Source of the DNA: Verrucomicrobiota bacterium
GTDB lineage: Bacteria; Chlamydiota; Chlamydiia; Chlamydiales; JAEYWL01
Direction: 5' to 3'
Assembly (NCBI GenBank): GCA_023428915.1
Contig: JAEYWL010000062.1
Span: 21,203 to 85,202 of the forward strand
DNA: 64,000 nt
The stretch's first letter is position 1. The number at the start of each line of letters is the position of its first letter. Positions 9,697 through 19,192 of the stretch are shown here, in pieces. Under the pieces are notes generated by a model that worked only from the letters and a program-made list of their open reading frames with translations, was not told the origin of the DNA and searched no databases. The position numbers and the translations under genes are program-made.

Positions 9697-11703
9697 TTAT
9701 TCTTCCAAGCTGTTTTCTAAGATATAATTGTGCAGCATCCCGAACAGCTTTTTGAGATCATAACTTGCCTCCACAGATAATTTACGCTCTTCGGCTAAGT
9801 CTGCCAACGCATGAACATTGTCGCCAAAGATCCTCTGAAGGTCTGCTTCATCGAACTTTTTATCGTACTGGAATACGTTGTTGAACAAGGAAAAGACAAC
9901 ATCCTGCGGCACATTGATCTGACGGCGCTTTAGAAAATTTGCCATAAACTCATTGATCAGCCCTTTTTTGATTTCAAAAATGACTTTTTGTGCAGCTGGA
10001 TTAGCTTCAAACTTAAATCCTTGTTCAATTGTCGTAAATAAAGGCACTGGTTGAAGCAGTTGCTGATCTACTTGCCTTATATGGTCGGCTAATTGGGAAG
10101 TTAATCCTATGTCGAGTAAAGGAGCTTGCACTCCGCCTAATTCCGATGGTTTAATTGCAGCATTCTCCAATAGAGAAAATATCGTCTCTAAATTATCTAG
10201 AAAATGGACAAATGCCTGAAATTTGGCAGCTACCTGCGGTTGTTCTTTCCTTTGGTTTTCGGCAACCTTGACAAGCGCCATCTTAACTTTATGCAGCTCG
10301 TCCAAGGAGATCTTCTTACTGTCTGCATGCAGCAGGGTATCTAACAGGTCGGCTAAAAGATTTTCCTGCTCTAAAGAAACATTTACCCCTAAAGAATTTA
10401 TGGGAAGGGTCAAATCCGGATTTATCCCCGCCAATTTTTCGTTAGTTTCAATTAAGGTGCTGCGGGTACGCACCCAGCTATCCATTACCCTTACAGCCTC
10501 TATAAAGGGAAGGTTTACGGAATTCTCGGCAGGAAGAAAATCCAACAGCTCTTGTTTTTTCCGGGTAAGCTCTGCAAGGGAGAGGGCTTGATGGTTGTGC
10601 AAATAAATGAGCACGCTGTTCATGTAAGTTTGCAAGGCTTTCCGTTTAGCAGGTGTATTAAAGATGCCTTGAAAATGTGCCTGGTCAATTTCCTTGTTGA
10701 AGAGCTTAAGATTGGAGAAAGTATCATTGTGAAAATGCCAAAGCTGAGCTACCGAAGCCAGCAACTGCTTAGCAGCTGGAAATTTCTCTTCCATAACCCC
10801 CAAGATTGCCCTTACGGTATTGATCAGGTATTTAACCGAATGGGCCTCGCTGTGCTTGGCATATTTTATTAGCAAAGTATTTAACACATGCAGATCGGCT
10901 ACAGAATGCGTGCTTGAAAGTAATTCTTTAAGGACTTCCCCATCGCTTTGATGTCCGGCTAAGCCATTCAACCTGTGGGCTGCATTTACAAACTGCGAAG
11001 CAATGCTGTTATTAAAAAGAGCGTCGGCAGCCTTTTTAGTGCTTTCATCACCGCTCTGGCTGATTTGCTGGCGGAGCTCGATCAACTGTGAAATATTGGC
11101 TTTAGCTGCGCCGCTGAGCTCCTGATGGCGATCTACGTGTTTTTCAGCTTCGATCAACTCTGAGAATGTTGCGAATTTAGGATTTTCACTGGCCTGGCGC
11201 ACTAGCATATAATGCGCCTGGCTTGCAGAATGCAGGCCTGAACTGACTAATTCTTCAGAAACCACACTAGATGTGTCACTATGGCTATCTTCCACACTGC
11301 TGAAAGAGTCCTCATCGCGCAAGCGCGGCAATTGCGGAGATTCTGATTCAGGCCCCTGCGAAATAAAAAGGGCGGCTACCTTAGGCACAGAAGTGTCAAT
11401 AAAGTCCCCTGTAAATTCCCTCTCCCCTTGCCTGCCATTAAATCCGGTTCTGTCGATATTGACTTCATCAAATTGCGCTGTATTCTTAACAATTTCCTTT
11501 ACCACTTCGACTAATTCGGCCATTTTGGCCTTATCTTGCTGCCCAAGTTCGTGCTTGCTGCCTGTTTCATCTATAAGCGTCGCTTTAAATAGTTCGTTGC
11601 CGATCAGGATAAGGCCAGAGTTAGTCACTTCCACAGCAGGGAAATTTTGAGAAGCTGCAGGTTGAGCCACTGAAGAAAATGAGGAGAAATCTGCATTAGC
11701 CAT
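9697..11703 (-). CDS. Protein of unknown function with shared N-terminal domain, 668 aa (effector candidate)
   Basis: Not recognised as a named family. The start has a good AAGGAG site seven bases upstream. Residues about 24-95 form a domain clearly shared with the next gene upstream (11942-13447): both contain a VEVT...IGNE...AT.IDE.G core, then LVEVVKEIVK, then FDE and GF. After an acidic/serine-rich linker (about 125-155) the protein is long and helical, rich in leucine and alanine. There is no signal peptide. The shared domain at the N-terminus followed by unrelated helical bodies looks like a targeting or chaperone-binding module on diverse effectors; that function is inference. Confidence 0.8.
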   Translation of the reverse strand: MANADFSSFSSVAQPAASQNFPAVEVTNSGLILIGNELFKATLIDETGSKHELGQQDKAKMAELVEVVKEIVKNTAQFDEVNIDRTGFNGRQGEREFTGDFIDTSVPKVAALFISQGPESESPQLPRLRDEDSFSSVEDSHSDTSSVVSEELVSSGLHSASQAHYMLVRQASENPKFATFSELIEAEKHVDRHQELSGAAKANISQLIELRQQISQSGDESTKKAADALFNNSIASQFVNAAHRLNGLAGHQSDGEVLKELLSSTHSVADLHVLNTLLIKYAKHSEAHSVKYLINTVRAILGVMEEKFPAAKQLLASVAQLWHFHNDTFSNLKLFNKEIDQAHFQGIFNTPAKRKALQTYMNSVLIYLHNHQALSLAELTRKKQELLDFLPAENSVNLPFIEAVRVMDSWVRTRSTLIETNEKLAGINPDLTLPINSLGVNVSLEQENLLADLLDTLLHADSKKISLDELHKVKMALVKVAENQRKEQPQVAAKFQAFVHFLDNLETIFSLLENAAIKPSELGGVQAPLLDIGLTSQLADHIRQVDQQLLQPVPLFTTIEQGFKFEANPAAQKVIFEIKKGLINEFMANFLKRRQINVPQDVVFSLFNNVFQYDKKFDEADLQRIFGDNVHALADLAEERKLSVEASYDLKKLFGMLHNYILENSLEE

Positions 11704-11822
11704 TTTACACTCCTTAAATTTACTTGCTATAATTATTATAAAATTAATTTATTAATTATGTAATGTTAATTTAATAAATAAGAATTATTAGAAGTAAAAT
11801 AGAAACGATCTCAAAAAAGCCT

Positions 11823-11954
11823 GAATTAGGCGCGCTTAAATGGACAATAGGGACATCATGGACCATAGAGGCTTAACATACTAAGCTATAATATCTTATG
11901 TCTATATGGTCCCTATAGTCCATGCTGTCCCTATTGTCTATTTAGGCGCCGCTT
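11823..11954. repeat. Palindromic intergenic element, copy a (MITE-like)
   Basis: Two imperfect inverted arms of about 45 bases (11829-11872 and 11907-11951) share GGCG..TTAAATGGACAATAGGGACA in one arm and its complement in the other. The right arm runs into the 3' end of the 501-aa gene and supplies its stop codon (TAA at 11942-11944). The same core recurs at 21831, 36478 and 51901. Confidence 0.7.
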
Positions 11955-13447
11955 AAGTTTTCTTGGATCTTTACTGCAGACTCAAGGCGAGCTGTCATCC
12001 TATACAGGATTTTGCTTTCCAGCTCGTTTGGAGGTTTTGAAAATGAACGTTTCAATTTTTCAATGAAATGGGCAACTTCGCCTGTAATTCCCGTTTGTTT
12101 CTTGTTTGCCAAAAATTGTTTGGCAACCGAAACGTAATCATTAAACACCATAAACTGTTCAATAGTATTAAAGACCTTTAAGAATTCCTCTAAAGAAACT
12201 TGGTCGGTATTACTAGTTTCATTTAAGAATTTTAAGTTGTCTTCTAACCTCCCTATGGCACTACTAAGGCTGGAATCGATGAGCGGCAAAGTTTTGTAGA
12301 TTTCACGCTGCTCTTGCGGGATTAATTCTTTCAGCTTGCTGCCCTTGGTTGCAACTAAAGCCTTAATTCTGGCCGCTTTTTCTTCCGGGTGTATCTGCTC
12401 ATTCAAAATAGCAGTAACTTCGGTTTGCAGTCCTCGTTGAATATCTTCGATGCTTTGCAAAAGTTCCGGAGCAGGAATATCTGCCGCAGATCTCAAGCTG
12501 TTTGTGATCTCTTTAAAACTATGCTTATTCTTATCGCCTCCATGCCGGATTAATAGAGCAGAAAGTTCCTCAACCTGCTTGACAGCACTTCCTGAATACA
12601 AAACTTCCACAGCTGTCTTAATCTCCCTTGGAAAATTTTCATTTTTTACTAAATCATATCTGCCTTTCAGAGCCATTATCCCATCCCGCACCTCTTGAAT
12701 AGGTGGTTGATAGGCATGAGTCATCGAAGCTTTAACGGCCTGTTCCTTCTCTATGCCATCCAAAAATGGCTGTAACGTTTGCGATAAAGGCTGATTTGCT
12801 TTGATAAACTCCCTGAGAATTGTTTTAGCTGCAGAAACAGTCATTGAAGAATCAGTATTTTGATTTTCTGAAATTACTGCTGCATGAATATGAGGTTCAG
12901 GTGCGGAAGATCGGGGATGAATATGCAATTGCATAGGTATTAGCTCGTTACGTTCGGTTAGAGGCTGTGCAAGTGGTTGAGAAACAATAGTATGCGATTG
13001 TACATGTGTCAGCTGTGCAACAGAAGAAGGATTTTCTGCTAGGGGTGTGTCAAAATTAGGCATTGAAACATTGCGGGCAGCTGCCGCTGTCGTAAAAATT
13101 GTCTCTATTTTTTTTGACAGGGCCTCATCATGCTTCCCCTGAGATTTTATTTTCCCCCCTTTTTTTACTTCAAAACCTGCGGCATTAATTTGCATCTCAT
13201 CAAAATGGGTAGTGCTCTTCACGATTTCTTTCACCACTTCAACCAGGCCTTCTATTTTGTCTTGGGTCAATTCGCTAAGCATTTTGCTATGGCCGCTTTC
13301 ATCGATAACCGTAGCCCTATAATATTCGTTGCCTATTTTTATCAGCTTGGATTGTGTGACTTCAACTACAGGAGGTTTAGCAGGCGGGGAAGAGGCTGGG
13401 GGCGTGGGAACTCCAGGCATAAAAGGAGGGAATCCAGGATGTGCCAT
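11942..13447 (-). CDS. Protein of unknown function with shared N-terminal domain, 501 aa (effector candidate)
   Basis: Paralogous at the N-terminus to the 668-aa neighbour: residues about 27-95 carry VEVTQSKLIKIGNEYYRATV, then LVEVVKEIVKSTTHFDE and GFEVKKG. The start is the ATG at 13447, with GGAGG five bases upstream; a start four codons earlier lacks a site. The first 25 residues are an unusual proline/alanine-rich stretch (HPGFPPFMPGVPTPPASS). The middle is histidine/proline-rich and the C-terminal half helical. The final codons and stop lie inside a dispersed palindromic element, so the C-terminus may have been trimmed or replaced by element insertion. First gene of the five-gene minus-strand run. 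Function unknown. Confidence 0.8.
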   Translation of the reverse strand: MAHPGFPPFMPGVPTPPASSPPAKPPVVEVTQSKLIKIGNEYYRATVIDESGHSKMLSELTQDKIEGLVEVVKEIVKSTTHFDEMQINAAGFEVKKGGKIKSQGKHDEALSKKIETIFTTAAAARNVSMPNFDTPLAENPSSVAQLTHVQSHTIVSQPLAQPLTERNELIPMQLHIHPRSSAPEPHIHAAVISENQNTDSSMTVSAAKTILREFIKANQPLSQTLQPFLDGIEKEQAVKASMTHAYQPPIQEVRDGIMALKGRYDLVKNENFPREIKTAVEVLYSGSAVKQVEELSALLIRHGGDKNKHSFKEITNSLRSAADIPAPELLQSIEDIQRGLQTEVTAILNEQIHPEEKAARIKALVATKGSKLKELIPQEQREIYKTLPLIDSSLSSAIGRLEDNLKFLNETSNTDQVSLEEFLKVFNTIEQFMVFNDYVSVAKQFLANKKQTGITGEVAHFIEKLKRSFSKPPNELESKILYRMTARLESAVKIQENLSGA

Positions 13448-13554
13448 AAAAACCTCCATTGCAATAATTAACCTTTATAATTATTATAAATTCTATTTAT
13501 ATTTGATTAATATAATTATTAATAATAACAAATAAACTTACATAAGGATTAATA

Positions 13555-14271
13555 ATGGAAACAGTTGGTTTCAGCCCTAATATCCCAGTAACCGAAGAAA
13601 ATTCTCCAGATGCGAAAACTCCCCAGGAACCTCATTGGATTACTGCTTTTACTCAAGACGCCCTTGCATTCAAAACGGAAGAGAGAATGGCTGCTATGGG
13701 AAAAAAAATAACGGAAGTAGTCCCCATTGAGAACATTACCATTCCTTCTTTTCAAACTCATACCATGGTTGGTTGGGATGCCGGCAAAGTAGTCGATGTA
13801 ACCCAGCAGCCTCCTCTGTATACAAAAGAAATTGGGCCTTGTATTGGGATTTTAGCCAGACTGTTTGAAGGCGAAACTGTTACCCACACAGCCTTGCATC
13901 ATGTATTTTGTAATCCGGAAGAGCTAAAAAACACTCTAAAAACCTTAATCGAAAAAACAAAAGAAGGAACAATTGAATTTTTTATTACAGGTGGAGATGC
14001 TAGTTCTATCGGCAACTATAACAAAGTCATAAAGATTATCGAAAAACTTCGCGCAGAACACCTAAGTGTAAACATGATTATACAAGAAGATCTCTTTAGG
14101 ATAGCAGATCTGGGTCTGCCTTGTAAACTAACCCTGGATAACATGCTATATCGCGAATCATGCGGGTTGCAGTTTGCGGGTTTTGATGAGCAACATCGCC
14201 CCTATCAGATAGTTGATGTAAGCAGCGACCGTCCTTGTAAAGAAGAAAATTTTACCAGGGTTTGGCACTAA
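13555..14271 (+). CDS. CheD/CNF-like putative glutamine deamidase (effector candidate), 238 aa
   Basis: No close family is recognised by overall sequence, but the motif order matches the CheD fold. GPC at residues 94-96 stands for the CheD GSC with its nucleophile, so Cys96 is the candidate nucleophile. His111 follows 15 residues later in the segment TVTHTALHH, the same spacing as Cys866-His881 of the toxin CNF1. Then comes a glycine pair in FFITGGDASS followed by IGNYNKVIKIIEKL, which lines up with the CheD block GGA...IGxxN....L. CheD-fold enzymes deamidate glutamines; CNF-type ones act on host Rho GTPases. The N-terminal 60 residues are unrelated and could be a secretion region. It is divergent from the effector-candidate run. 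Motifs are seen; the activity is inferred. Confidence 0.6.
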   Translation: METVGFSPNIPVTEENSPDAKTPQEPHWITAFTQDALAFKTEERMAAMGKKITEVVPIENITIPSFQTHTMVGWDAGKVVDVTQQPPLYTKEIGPCIGILARLFEGETVTHTALHHVFCNPEELKNTLKTLIEKTKEGTIEFFITGGDASSIGNYNKVIKIIEKLRAEHLSVNMIIQEDLFRIADLGLPCKLTLDNMLYRESCGLQFAGFDEQHRPYQIVDVSSDRPCKEENFTRVWH

Positions 14272-14333
14272 TTAGATTTTCTTTAGAGAAAAGAGCAAAA
14301 AATTTAGTATGCACATGCACATAGGAGATTGCA

Positions 14334-16130
14334 TTGTTTACCGGGCTCTTTTTTCTACTTCTGCTTTTGCTGATTATTGGCTCAACGCCTGACCAGATCC
14401 AAAATACTTGGGAAAACTATCCTAAAGAAGCTTTTGCTGCAGGAATGGCCCTTTATGGCGCTGTCCTGCTGCTGATTATTTTACAAAACCTTATCTGGCG
14501 CGCCAGGGGAAGAACGGCCCCCGCCTGGATGGAATACGTCGCCAATATCGAATTGCTCATCTTTTTTACCTGCTTCAATTTATATCTAAATTCCCCGCGC
14601 TGGCTTGCAGGTTCTGTTATGCAGAATTCTTCCCAGCTGGTTTTGGGAATTTTAAATCTTAGCCTATATTTCATAGCTTTATTTCTGCACCACGCCACTT
14701 CCCAACTGGTCTATGGCTGGCGATTGGGAGTTAAAAAAGCAAAACGGCAATTTATTTTAGTTGTCCCCTTTATACTTCCTTTCCTGCTGTTTGCCTTCCT
14801 GGTAGATTTGGTGGGTATTATCCCCACGAATCCCCATATCGATACCAATTGGCTCAACACCGGGTTGTTTCTGGCCTTATTGCTGCTGCTGCTGCTTTGC
14901 ATGCTATTTTTACCCATCATAGTGACGAGTATTTGGAAGTGTGCGCCATTAAAAGAGGGTGTTCTTAAAGAACGGCTCGATGCCATTTGCCGGAAAGCCA
15001 ATTTTAGGCATGGAGGGATGCAAGTTTGGGGCGCTATGGAAGGCGGCTATACGGCAGCAATTATTGGACTTTTGCCCAATTACCGCTATGTGATGTTCAC
15101 CAGGAATTTGCTGCACACTTTTCCGCAAGAAGAAGTTGAGGCTATTTTAGCCCATGAAATCGGGCATAACAAACATCGCCACCTATGGCTTTATCCATTG
15201 ATATTCTTAGGACTCATAGTGCTTCTTGAGCTATTCTGGCAATTAATGGGTTTGCCGCTTACCAACTATATCCAGCTATTAAACCTGATCGCGACTCCCA
15301 GCTACACTGATATTTTACAGCCGCTGCTTATAGTACTGCCCTATGTCGTGATAGGTGGGCTCTATTTTCGCTTTGTCTTCGGCTTTTTTTCCCGCTTATT
15401 CGAAAGGCAAGCAGACCTGTCAGTACTGGAATTGGGTTTGCCGGCTGAACCTTTAGCATCGGCTTTAGACCGTATTGGGCTGCTTTCAGGCGGCACTCAC
15501 GAGCAGCCTAATTGGCACCATTATAGCCTGGCCCGGCGGATCCGCACGGTGCTGCGAGCAGCGGCGCAGCCTGAAATGATCCGGCGGCAGCGCACCAAAG
15601 TGATCACTTGCACCCTTCTCTATAGCGTTCTCTTATTTTTGGGGTCTATGTGGGTGATGGCGCCCTACTTTCCCGGCATGCCCTTTTTTAAGAACATAAG
15701 CAGCCAGACCGCAAAAATGAGTGAACGGATCGACACTTGGCTGAACACCCCCTACCGTTTAGAATTTGCAGAGCACTACGCTGCGCAAAACGAGCTGCCG
15801 GCGCCAAAAGACACTGTAATTCAAGCTGTGGCCGCGGCCCTTAAACAAAGCGGCAGTAAGGAACAGCCGGGCATATTGGAATTCTACAGTGCGCAAAACC
15901 TTTACAATGCAGGTGAATATGCCTCAAGCGGATATCTAATGACAGATCTTTGGAGCCATATTTCAGAGCGCGAAATCAATCCTGTTCTAGGGCGCGAGTA
16001 CCGCCGTTTGACGATTAAAATCCTCAATAAACTCTCCGGTAGCCGGCAAGATGAGCAGTTGCGCGCCAGCCTGGCAGATGCTATCTTAAGTGCAAAACGC
16101 AATGAAACTATTTATCAAAACGATGACTAA
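14334..16130 (+). CDS. M48 family membrane zinc protease (Ste24/CAAX-protease-like)
   Basis: A 598-residue integral membrane metalloprotease. The zinc motif is H274-E-I-G-H278 inside ILAHEIGHNKHRH, and the third-ligand region is the later FERQADLSVLELG block, as in M48/Ste24 enzymes. Hydrophobic segments are visible at about 1-18, 36-50, 103-120, 139-160, 176-200, 286-305, 330-355 and 410-430. The C-terminal 150 residues are soluble with short TPR-like helices. The start is TTG at 14334-14336 with AGGAGA upstream, because no ATG fits the N-terminus. In bacteria the family does membrane protein quality control. It precedes htrA by 71 bases, which may mean a shared envelope-stress role (inference). 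Confidence 0.88.
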   Translation: MFTGLFFLLLLLLIIGSTPDQIQNTWENYPKEAFAAGMALYGAVLLLIILQNLIWRARGRTAPAWMEYVANIELLIFFTCFNLYLNSPRWLAGSVMQNSSQLVLGILNLSLYFIALFLHHATSQLVYGWRLGVKKAKRQFILVVPFILPFLLFAFLVDLVGIIPTNPHIDTNWLNTGLFLALLLLLLLCMLFLPIIVTSIWKCAPLKEGVLKERLDAICRKANFRHGGMQVWGAMEGGYTAAIIGLLPNYRYVMFTRNLLHTFPQEEVEAILAHEIGHNKHRHLWLYPLIFLGLIVLLELFWQLMGLPLTNYIQLLNLIATPSYTDILQPLLIVLPYVVIGGLYFRFVFGFFSRLFERQADLSVLELGLPAEPLASALDRIGLLSGGTHEQPNWHHYSLARRIRTVLRAAAQPEMIRRQRTKVITCTLLYSVLLFLGSMWVMAPYFPGMPFFKNISSQTAKMSERIDTWLNTPYRLEFAEHYAAQNELPAPKDTVIQAVAAALKQSGSKEQPGILEFYSAQNLYNAGEYASSGYLMTDLWSHISEREINPVLGREYRRLTIKILNKLSGSRQDEQLRASLADAILSAKRNETIYQNDD

Positions 16131-16201
16131 AAAAGTCTATTGAAAACCGTAGGCCTAATCCCTATGATGCAAACTTGGAACATGAAAAGGAGTAACGAAA
16201 A

Positions 16202-17629
16202 ATGAACAAGCGATTTATTTTAAGTAGTTTACTTATTATGATTGCAAAAATGGTGTTTGCAGCTTCTGTGATCTATTTACCGATGTTGTATGCAGAAGAA
16301 AAAAAGGAAGTTAAAATCGTTCAGCTTCCCGACTTTTCCAGCGTGGCTGAAAAAGTTATCCCTGCAGTTGTGTCGGTTAGAATTCAATACTCTTCCAAAG
16401 CCAGCCTGGATGACAGCGAACAAATCGACATGCTTGGCGATGAATTCTGGCAGCGATTTTTCGGCTATAAGCGCAGCGAACGGGCTGCTCCCCAAATAGT
16501 AGGACAAGGTTCCGGCGTCATCATCAGTCCCGACGGCTATATCCTCACCAACAACCACATTGTAAAAGACGCCGATAAGCTTCTGGTGACCACTAATGAC
16601 GGGCTGGAATTTACCGGAAAGGTGATCGGACAGGATGAAAATACCGATTTGGCTGTAATTAAAGTGCCGGCAGAAAACCTCCCTTTCATTAAACTCGGCA
16701 ATTCCGACGACATTAAAGTGGGGCAGTGGGTATTGGCGATTGGCAACCCCTTGGGCTTGCAGGCCACTATGACTTCAGGCATCGTAAGCGCTAAAGACCG
16801 CAGCAACCTCGGTTTAGCCCAGTTTGAAGACTTTATCCAGACCGATGCTTCCATCAATAAAGGCAATTCAGGCGGCGCCCTTGTCAACCTCGATGGAGAA
16901 CTGATTGGCGTCCCGACAGCCATTGCAACCAGCACTGGCGGGTATATGGGCATCGGTTTTGCCATCCCCAGCAATATGGCTGGCCAAATCCTCGACCAGC
17001 TCATCCATGATGGAGCCGTCACTCGCGGCTTTTTAGGAATTGCTATGCAGAAAATCGACCGCAATTTAGCCAAGGCCCTAGACCTTGAAAATGCTTCAGG
17101 AGCATTGGTGGCTGAGGTGACGCGCGACTCGGCTGCAGACAAAGCGGGCATTTTACCGGGAGACATCCTGTTGCGCTACAATGGAACCGCCATAGACAAC
17201 ATCTCGCACTTCCGCAACGCCGTTTCCTTCATGAAACCAGGCCAGCAAATCACCCTGGATATTTTGCGCAACAAGTCTCCTATGACCTTGAAACTTGAAG
17301 TGGGCAAGCATCCCGATAGTTTAACGGCAGCTGCGGCCGGCTCCATCAATAAGCTTGGCCTTCAGGTCGAATCCTTGACAACTGAAGCGGCCCAAAAATA
17401 TGGCTATGAAAGCGACAAGGGTGTTCTTGTGTCTAAAGTATCTCCGAATAGCTTCGGGGAATTGGCCGGCATAAAAAAAGGCAGTTTGATTTTAGAGATC
17501 AACAAGCAAAAGATCACAACGCCCGAGCAGTTTAATAATGCCATTGCCGGAGTGGAAAGCGGCAGGCCGATGCTGATCTATCTAAAGCAGGGCAGCTCTT
17601 ATCGGTTTATTTCAATCCAAACAGAATAA
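16202..17629 (+). CDS. htrA: HtrA/DegP-family periplasmic serine protease
   Basis: A 475-residue protein with an N-terminal signal segment (hydrophobic about 5-28), a trypsin-like domain and two PDZ domains, the same layout as chlamydial HtrA. The catalytic triad is visible as His119 (TNNHIV), Asp149 (ENTDLAVIKV) and Ser223 (KGNSGGALVN). PDZ1 starts near GFLGIAMQK and PDZ2 near KLGLQVES. The family degrades or refolds misfolded envelope proteins and, in Chlamydia, is important under stress. An AAGGAG ribosome site precedes the ATG. The gene ends six bases before the next start. Confidence 0.96.
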   Translation: MNKRFILSSLLIMIAKMVFAASVIYLPMLYAEEKKEVKIVQLPDFSSVAEKVIPAVVSVRIQYSSKASLDDSEQIDMLGDEFWQRFFGYKRSERAAPQIVGQGSGVIISPDGYILTNNHIVKDADKLLVTTNDGLEFTGKVIGQDENTDLAVIKVPAENLPFIKLGNSDDIKVGQWVLAIGNPLGLQATMTSGIVSAKDRSNLGLAQFEDFIQTDASINKGNSGGALVNLDGELIGVPTAIATSTGGYMGIGFAIPSNMAGQILDQLIHDGAVTRGFLGIAMQKIDRNLAKALDLENASGALVAEVTRDSAADKAGILPGDILLRYNGTAIDNISHFRNAVSFMKPGQQITLDILRNKSPMTLKLEVGKHPDSLTAAAAGSINKLGLQVESLTTEAAQKYGYESDKGVLVSKVSPNSFGELAGIKKGSLILEINKQKITTPEQFNNAIAGVESGRPMLIYLKQGSSYRFISIQTE

Positions 17630-17635
17630 GGCATT

Positions 17636-19192
17636 ATGCTTGAGCATGTAAAAACTATCCATGCCCTCCACGCTAATGAGGTGGGCATGGATTTTGTGAT
17701 CATTTCCACAGCTTCTCCCCAGCAGCAATTGTTTTGGCAGAAGCGGCTGAATAAAACCCGCAATTATTTTCTCAAGCCCGCCTGTAAAATATTGGTTGTT
17801 TTAGAAGACTGGGAAGGCGGTGCAGGCAATGGCCTGGGCACTTTCTATGCATTCATAGAGGCCCGGGAACTGGCAAAAACAACGCTTGGCATAAATCTCG
17901 ATGAAGAGATCCGCAAGGGCAAGAGCGTAGCCATTTACCACACTTCGGGATATGGGCAGCGCCTCGCCCCTTTAACTATTTGCGAGTATAACAACAAATC
18001 AGCCATCCGCCTGCCTTCCGTACTTACCGCTGAAGGAGAGCTGCTGACAATACTAGAAGCTGTAATCAAGCAAACCTCCCTCTATGCAGAATATGGCCGC
18101 GGCCGCCTGTCTGTTTTTTGGGGCGATCAGGTATTCATTCCCGCAACTCTGCCTCAAGGATCCCCCAAAAGCCATGTGGAAATTTTTGCGATCTTCTCGC
18201 CCCCGGCCAGCAAGGAAGAGTGGGAGCATAAAGAGCTGCACAACTACGGCATGGTGACCATGGGCGCTCCTGAGAACAATGAGGGTAAGCCTGCAACCCA
18301 GATGATAGAAAAAGTGCACTTTGAGTACTTTCACCGGCTCGTCGGCGAGAAAAAACTAACTATCGAAAGCGGCATAGGCAAAAGTCTGGGTCATTTCACC
18401 ATATCATACCTGGCATTAGAGCTGCTTTTAAAGACATTTTCATCCGAGCTAAATAACCGCCAAGGGAGAATGGATATAGACCCTTATCTATGGATGGCTG
18501 CAACGCTTGATAAAGATGCTTATATTGCAAGCATGACAAAAAAAGGTTTGCCTGAAGAGCAAGCTTCGCGCCACCATGAGCGAATAGCCCGATTCTTAGC
18601 CGAAATTCATGCACATGATCCCGGCAAACATTTTTTTGGCGCCCATGACGTTGGCGGGGATAGCTATTGGTGGGATTACGGCAATATTGCCCATTACTAT
18701 TTAAACAACATGAAGCTCTTGAATGACAGCCTTGAAGGGGCTTGCATGAGGGAGTTCTTTCAACTGCCTAAAGAAGGGCTGGAGCACTCTAACTTGCTCA
18801 TAAATAGCCGGATTGAAGAAGGCGCAGTTCGCAACAGCATACTAGTCAATGTACATGCCAAGCACCTTCATGCGGAGAATTGCCTCATGCTTAATACGGC
18901 TTGCTTCGAAATACATGCGCATGATGCGCTATGTTATAACGTACTTGAAAAAGATAAGCAAATCTTGCCTGCAAGTAGCGTACGAGCTGACTTAATGACC
19001 CAGGAATATGGGATTGTCCCGTTTTATTCCCGTATTGGCAGCAATGGCAAAGAAGATTGGGGCGAGCGATTAGCCGGCAATCAGTTTTCCTACAAAGAAG
19101 CCTATGAACTAAATCGCGCTTCAAATAAAGAAGCGCTGCAGCATTCCTTCAGGGAAGAATTCCGGTTATTCACCACCCTCCAAAACATCTAA
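17636..19192 (+). CDS. L-fucose-1-phosphate guanylyltransferase (FPGT)/fucokinase-like nucleotidyltransferase
   Basis: A 518-residue protein. Residues near 100-125 carry YHTSGYGQRLAP followed by a lysine and IRLPS, which matches the sugar-nucleotide pyrophosphorylase loop of fucose-1-phosphate guanylyltransferases (GGYSQR...K). An earlier glycine-rich segment (GGAGNGLGTFYAF) precedes it. The C-terminal 130 residues show periodic short strands (NSRIEEGAVRNSILVNV) like a left-handed beta-helix, usual in this class. No kinase GHMP domain is present. The likely product is an NDP-sugar for surface glycans, but the nucleotide and sugar are not certain. It follows htrA by six bases and overlaps the convergent HAD gene by 27 bases at the 3' end. 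Confidence 0.6.
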   Translation: MLEHVKTIHALHANEVGMDFVIISTASPQQQLFWQKRLNKTRNYFLKPACKILVVLEDWEGGAGNGLGTFYAFIEARELAKTTLGINLDEEIRKGKSVAIYHTSGYGQRLAPLTICEYNNKSAIRLPSVLTAEGELLTILEAVIKQTSLYAEYGRGRLSVFWGDQVFIPATLPQGSPKSHVEIFAIFSPPASKEEWEHKELHNYGMVTMGAPENNEGKPATQMIEKVHFEYFHRLVGEKKLTIESGIGKSLGHFTISYLALELLLKTFSSELNNRQGRMDIDPYLWMAATLDKDAYIASMTKKGLPEEQASRHHERIARFLAEIHAHDPGKHFFGAHDVGGDSYWWDYGNIAHYYLNNMKLLNDSLEGACMREFFQLPKEGLEHSNLLINSRIEEGAVRNSILVNVHAKHLHAENCLMLNTACFEIHAHDALCYNVLEKDKQILPASSVRADLMTQEYGIVPFYSRIGSNGKEDWGERLAGNQFSYKEAYELNRASNKEALQHSFREEFRLFTTLQNI

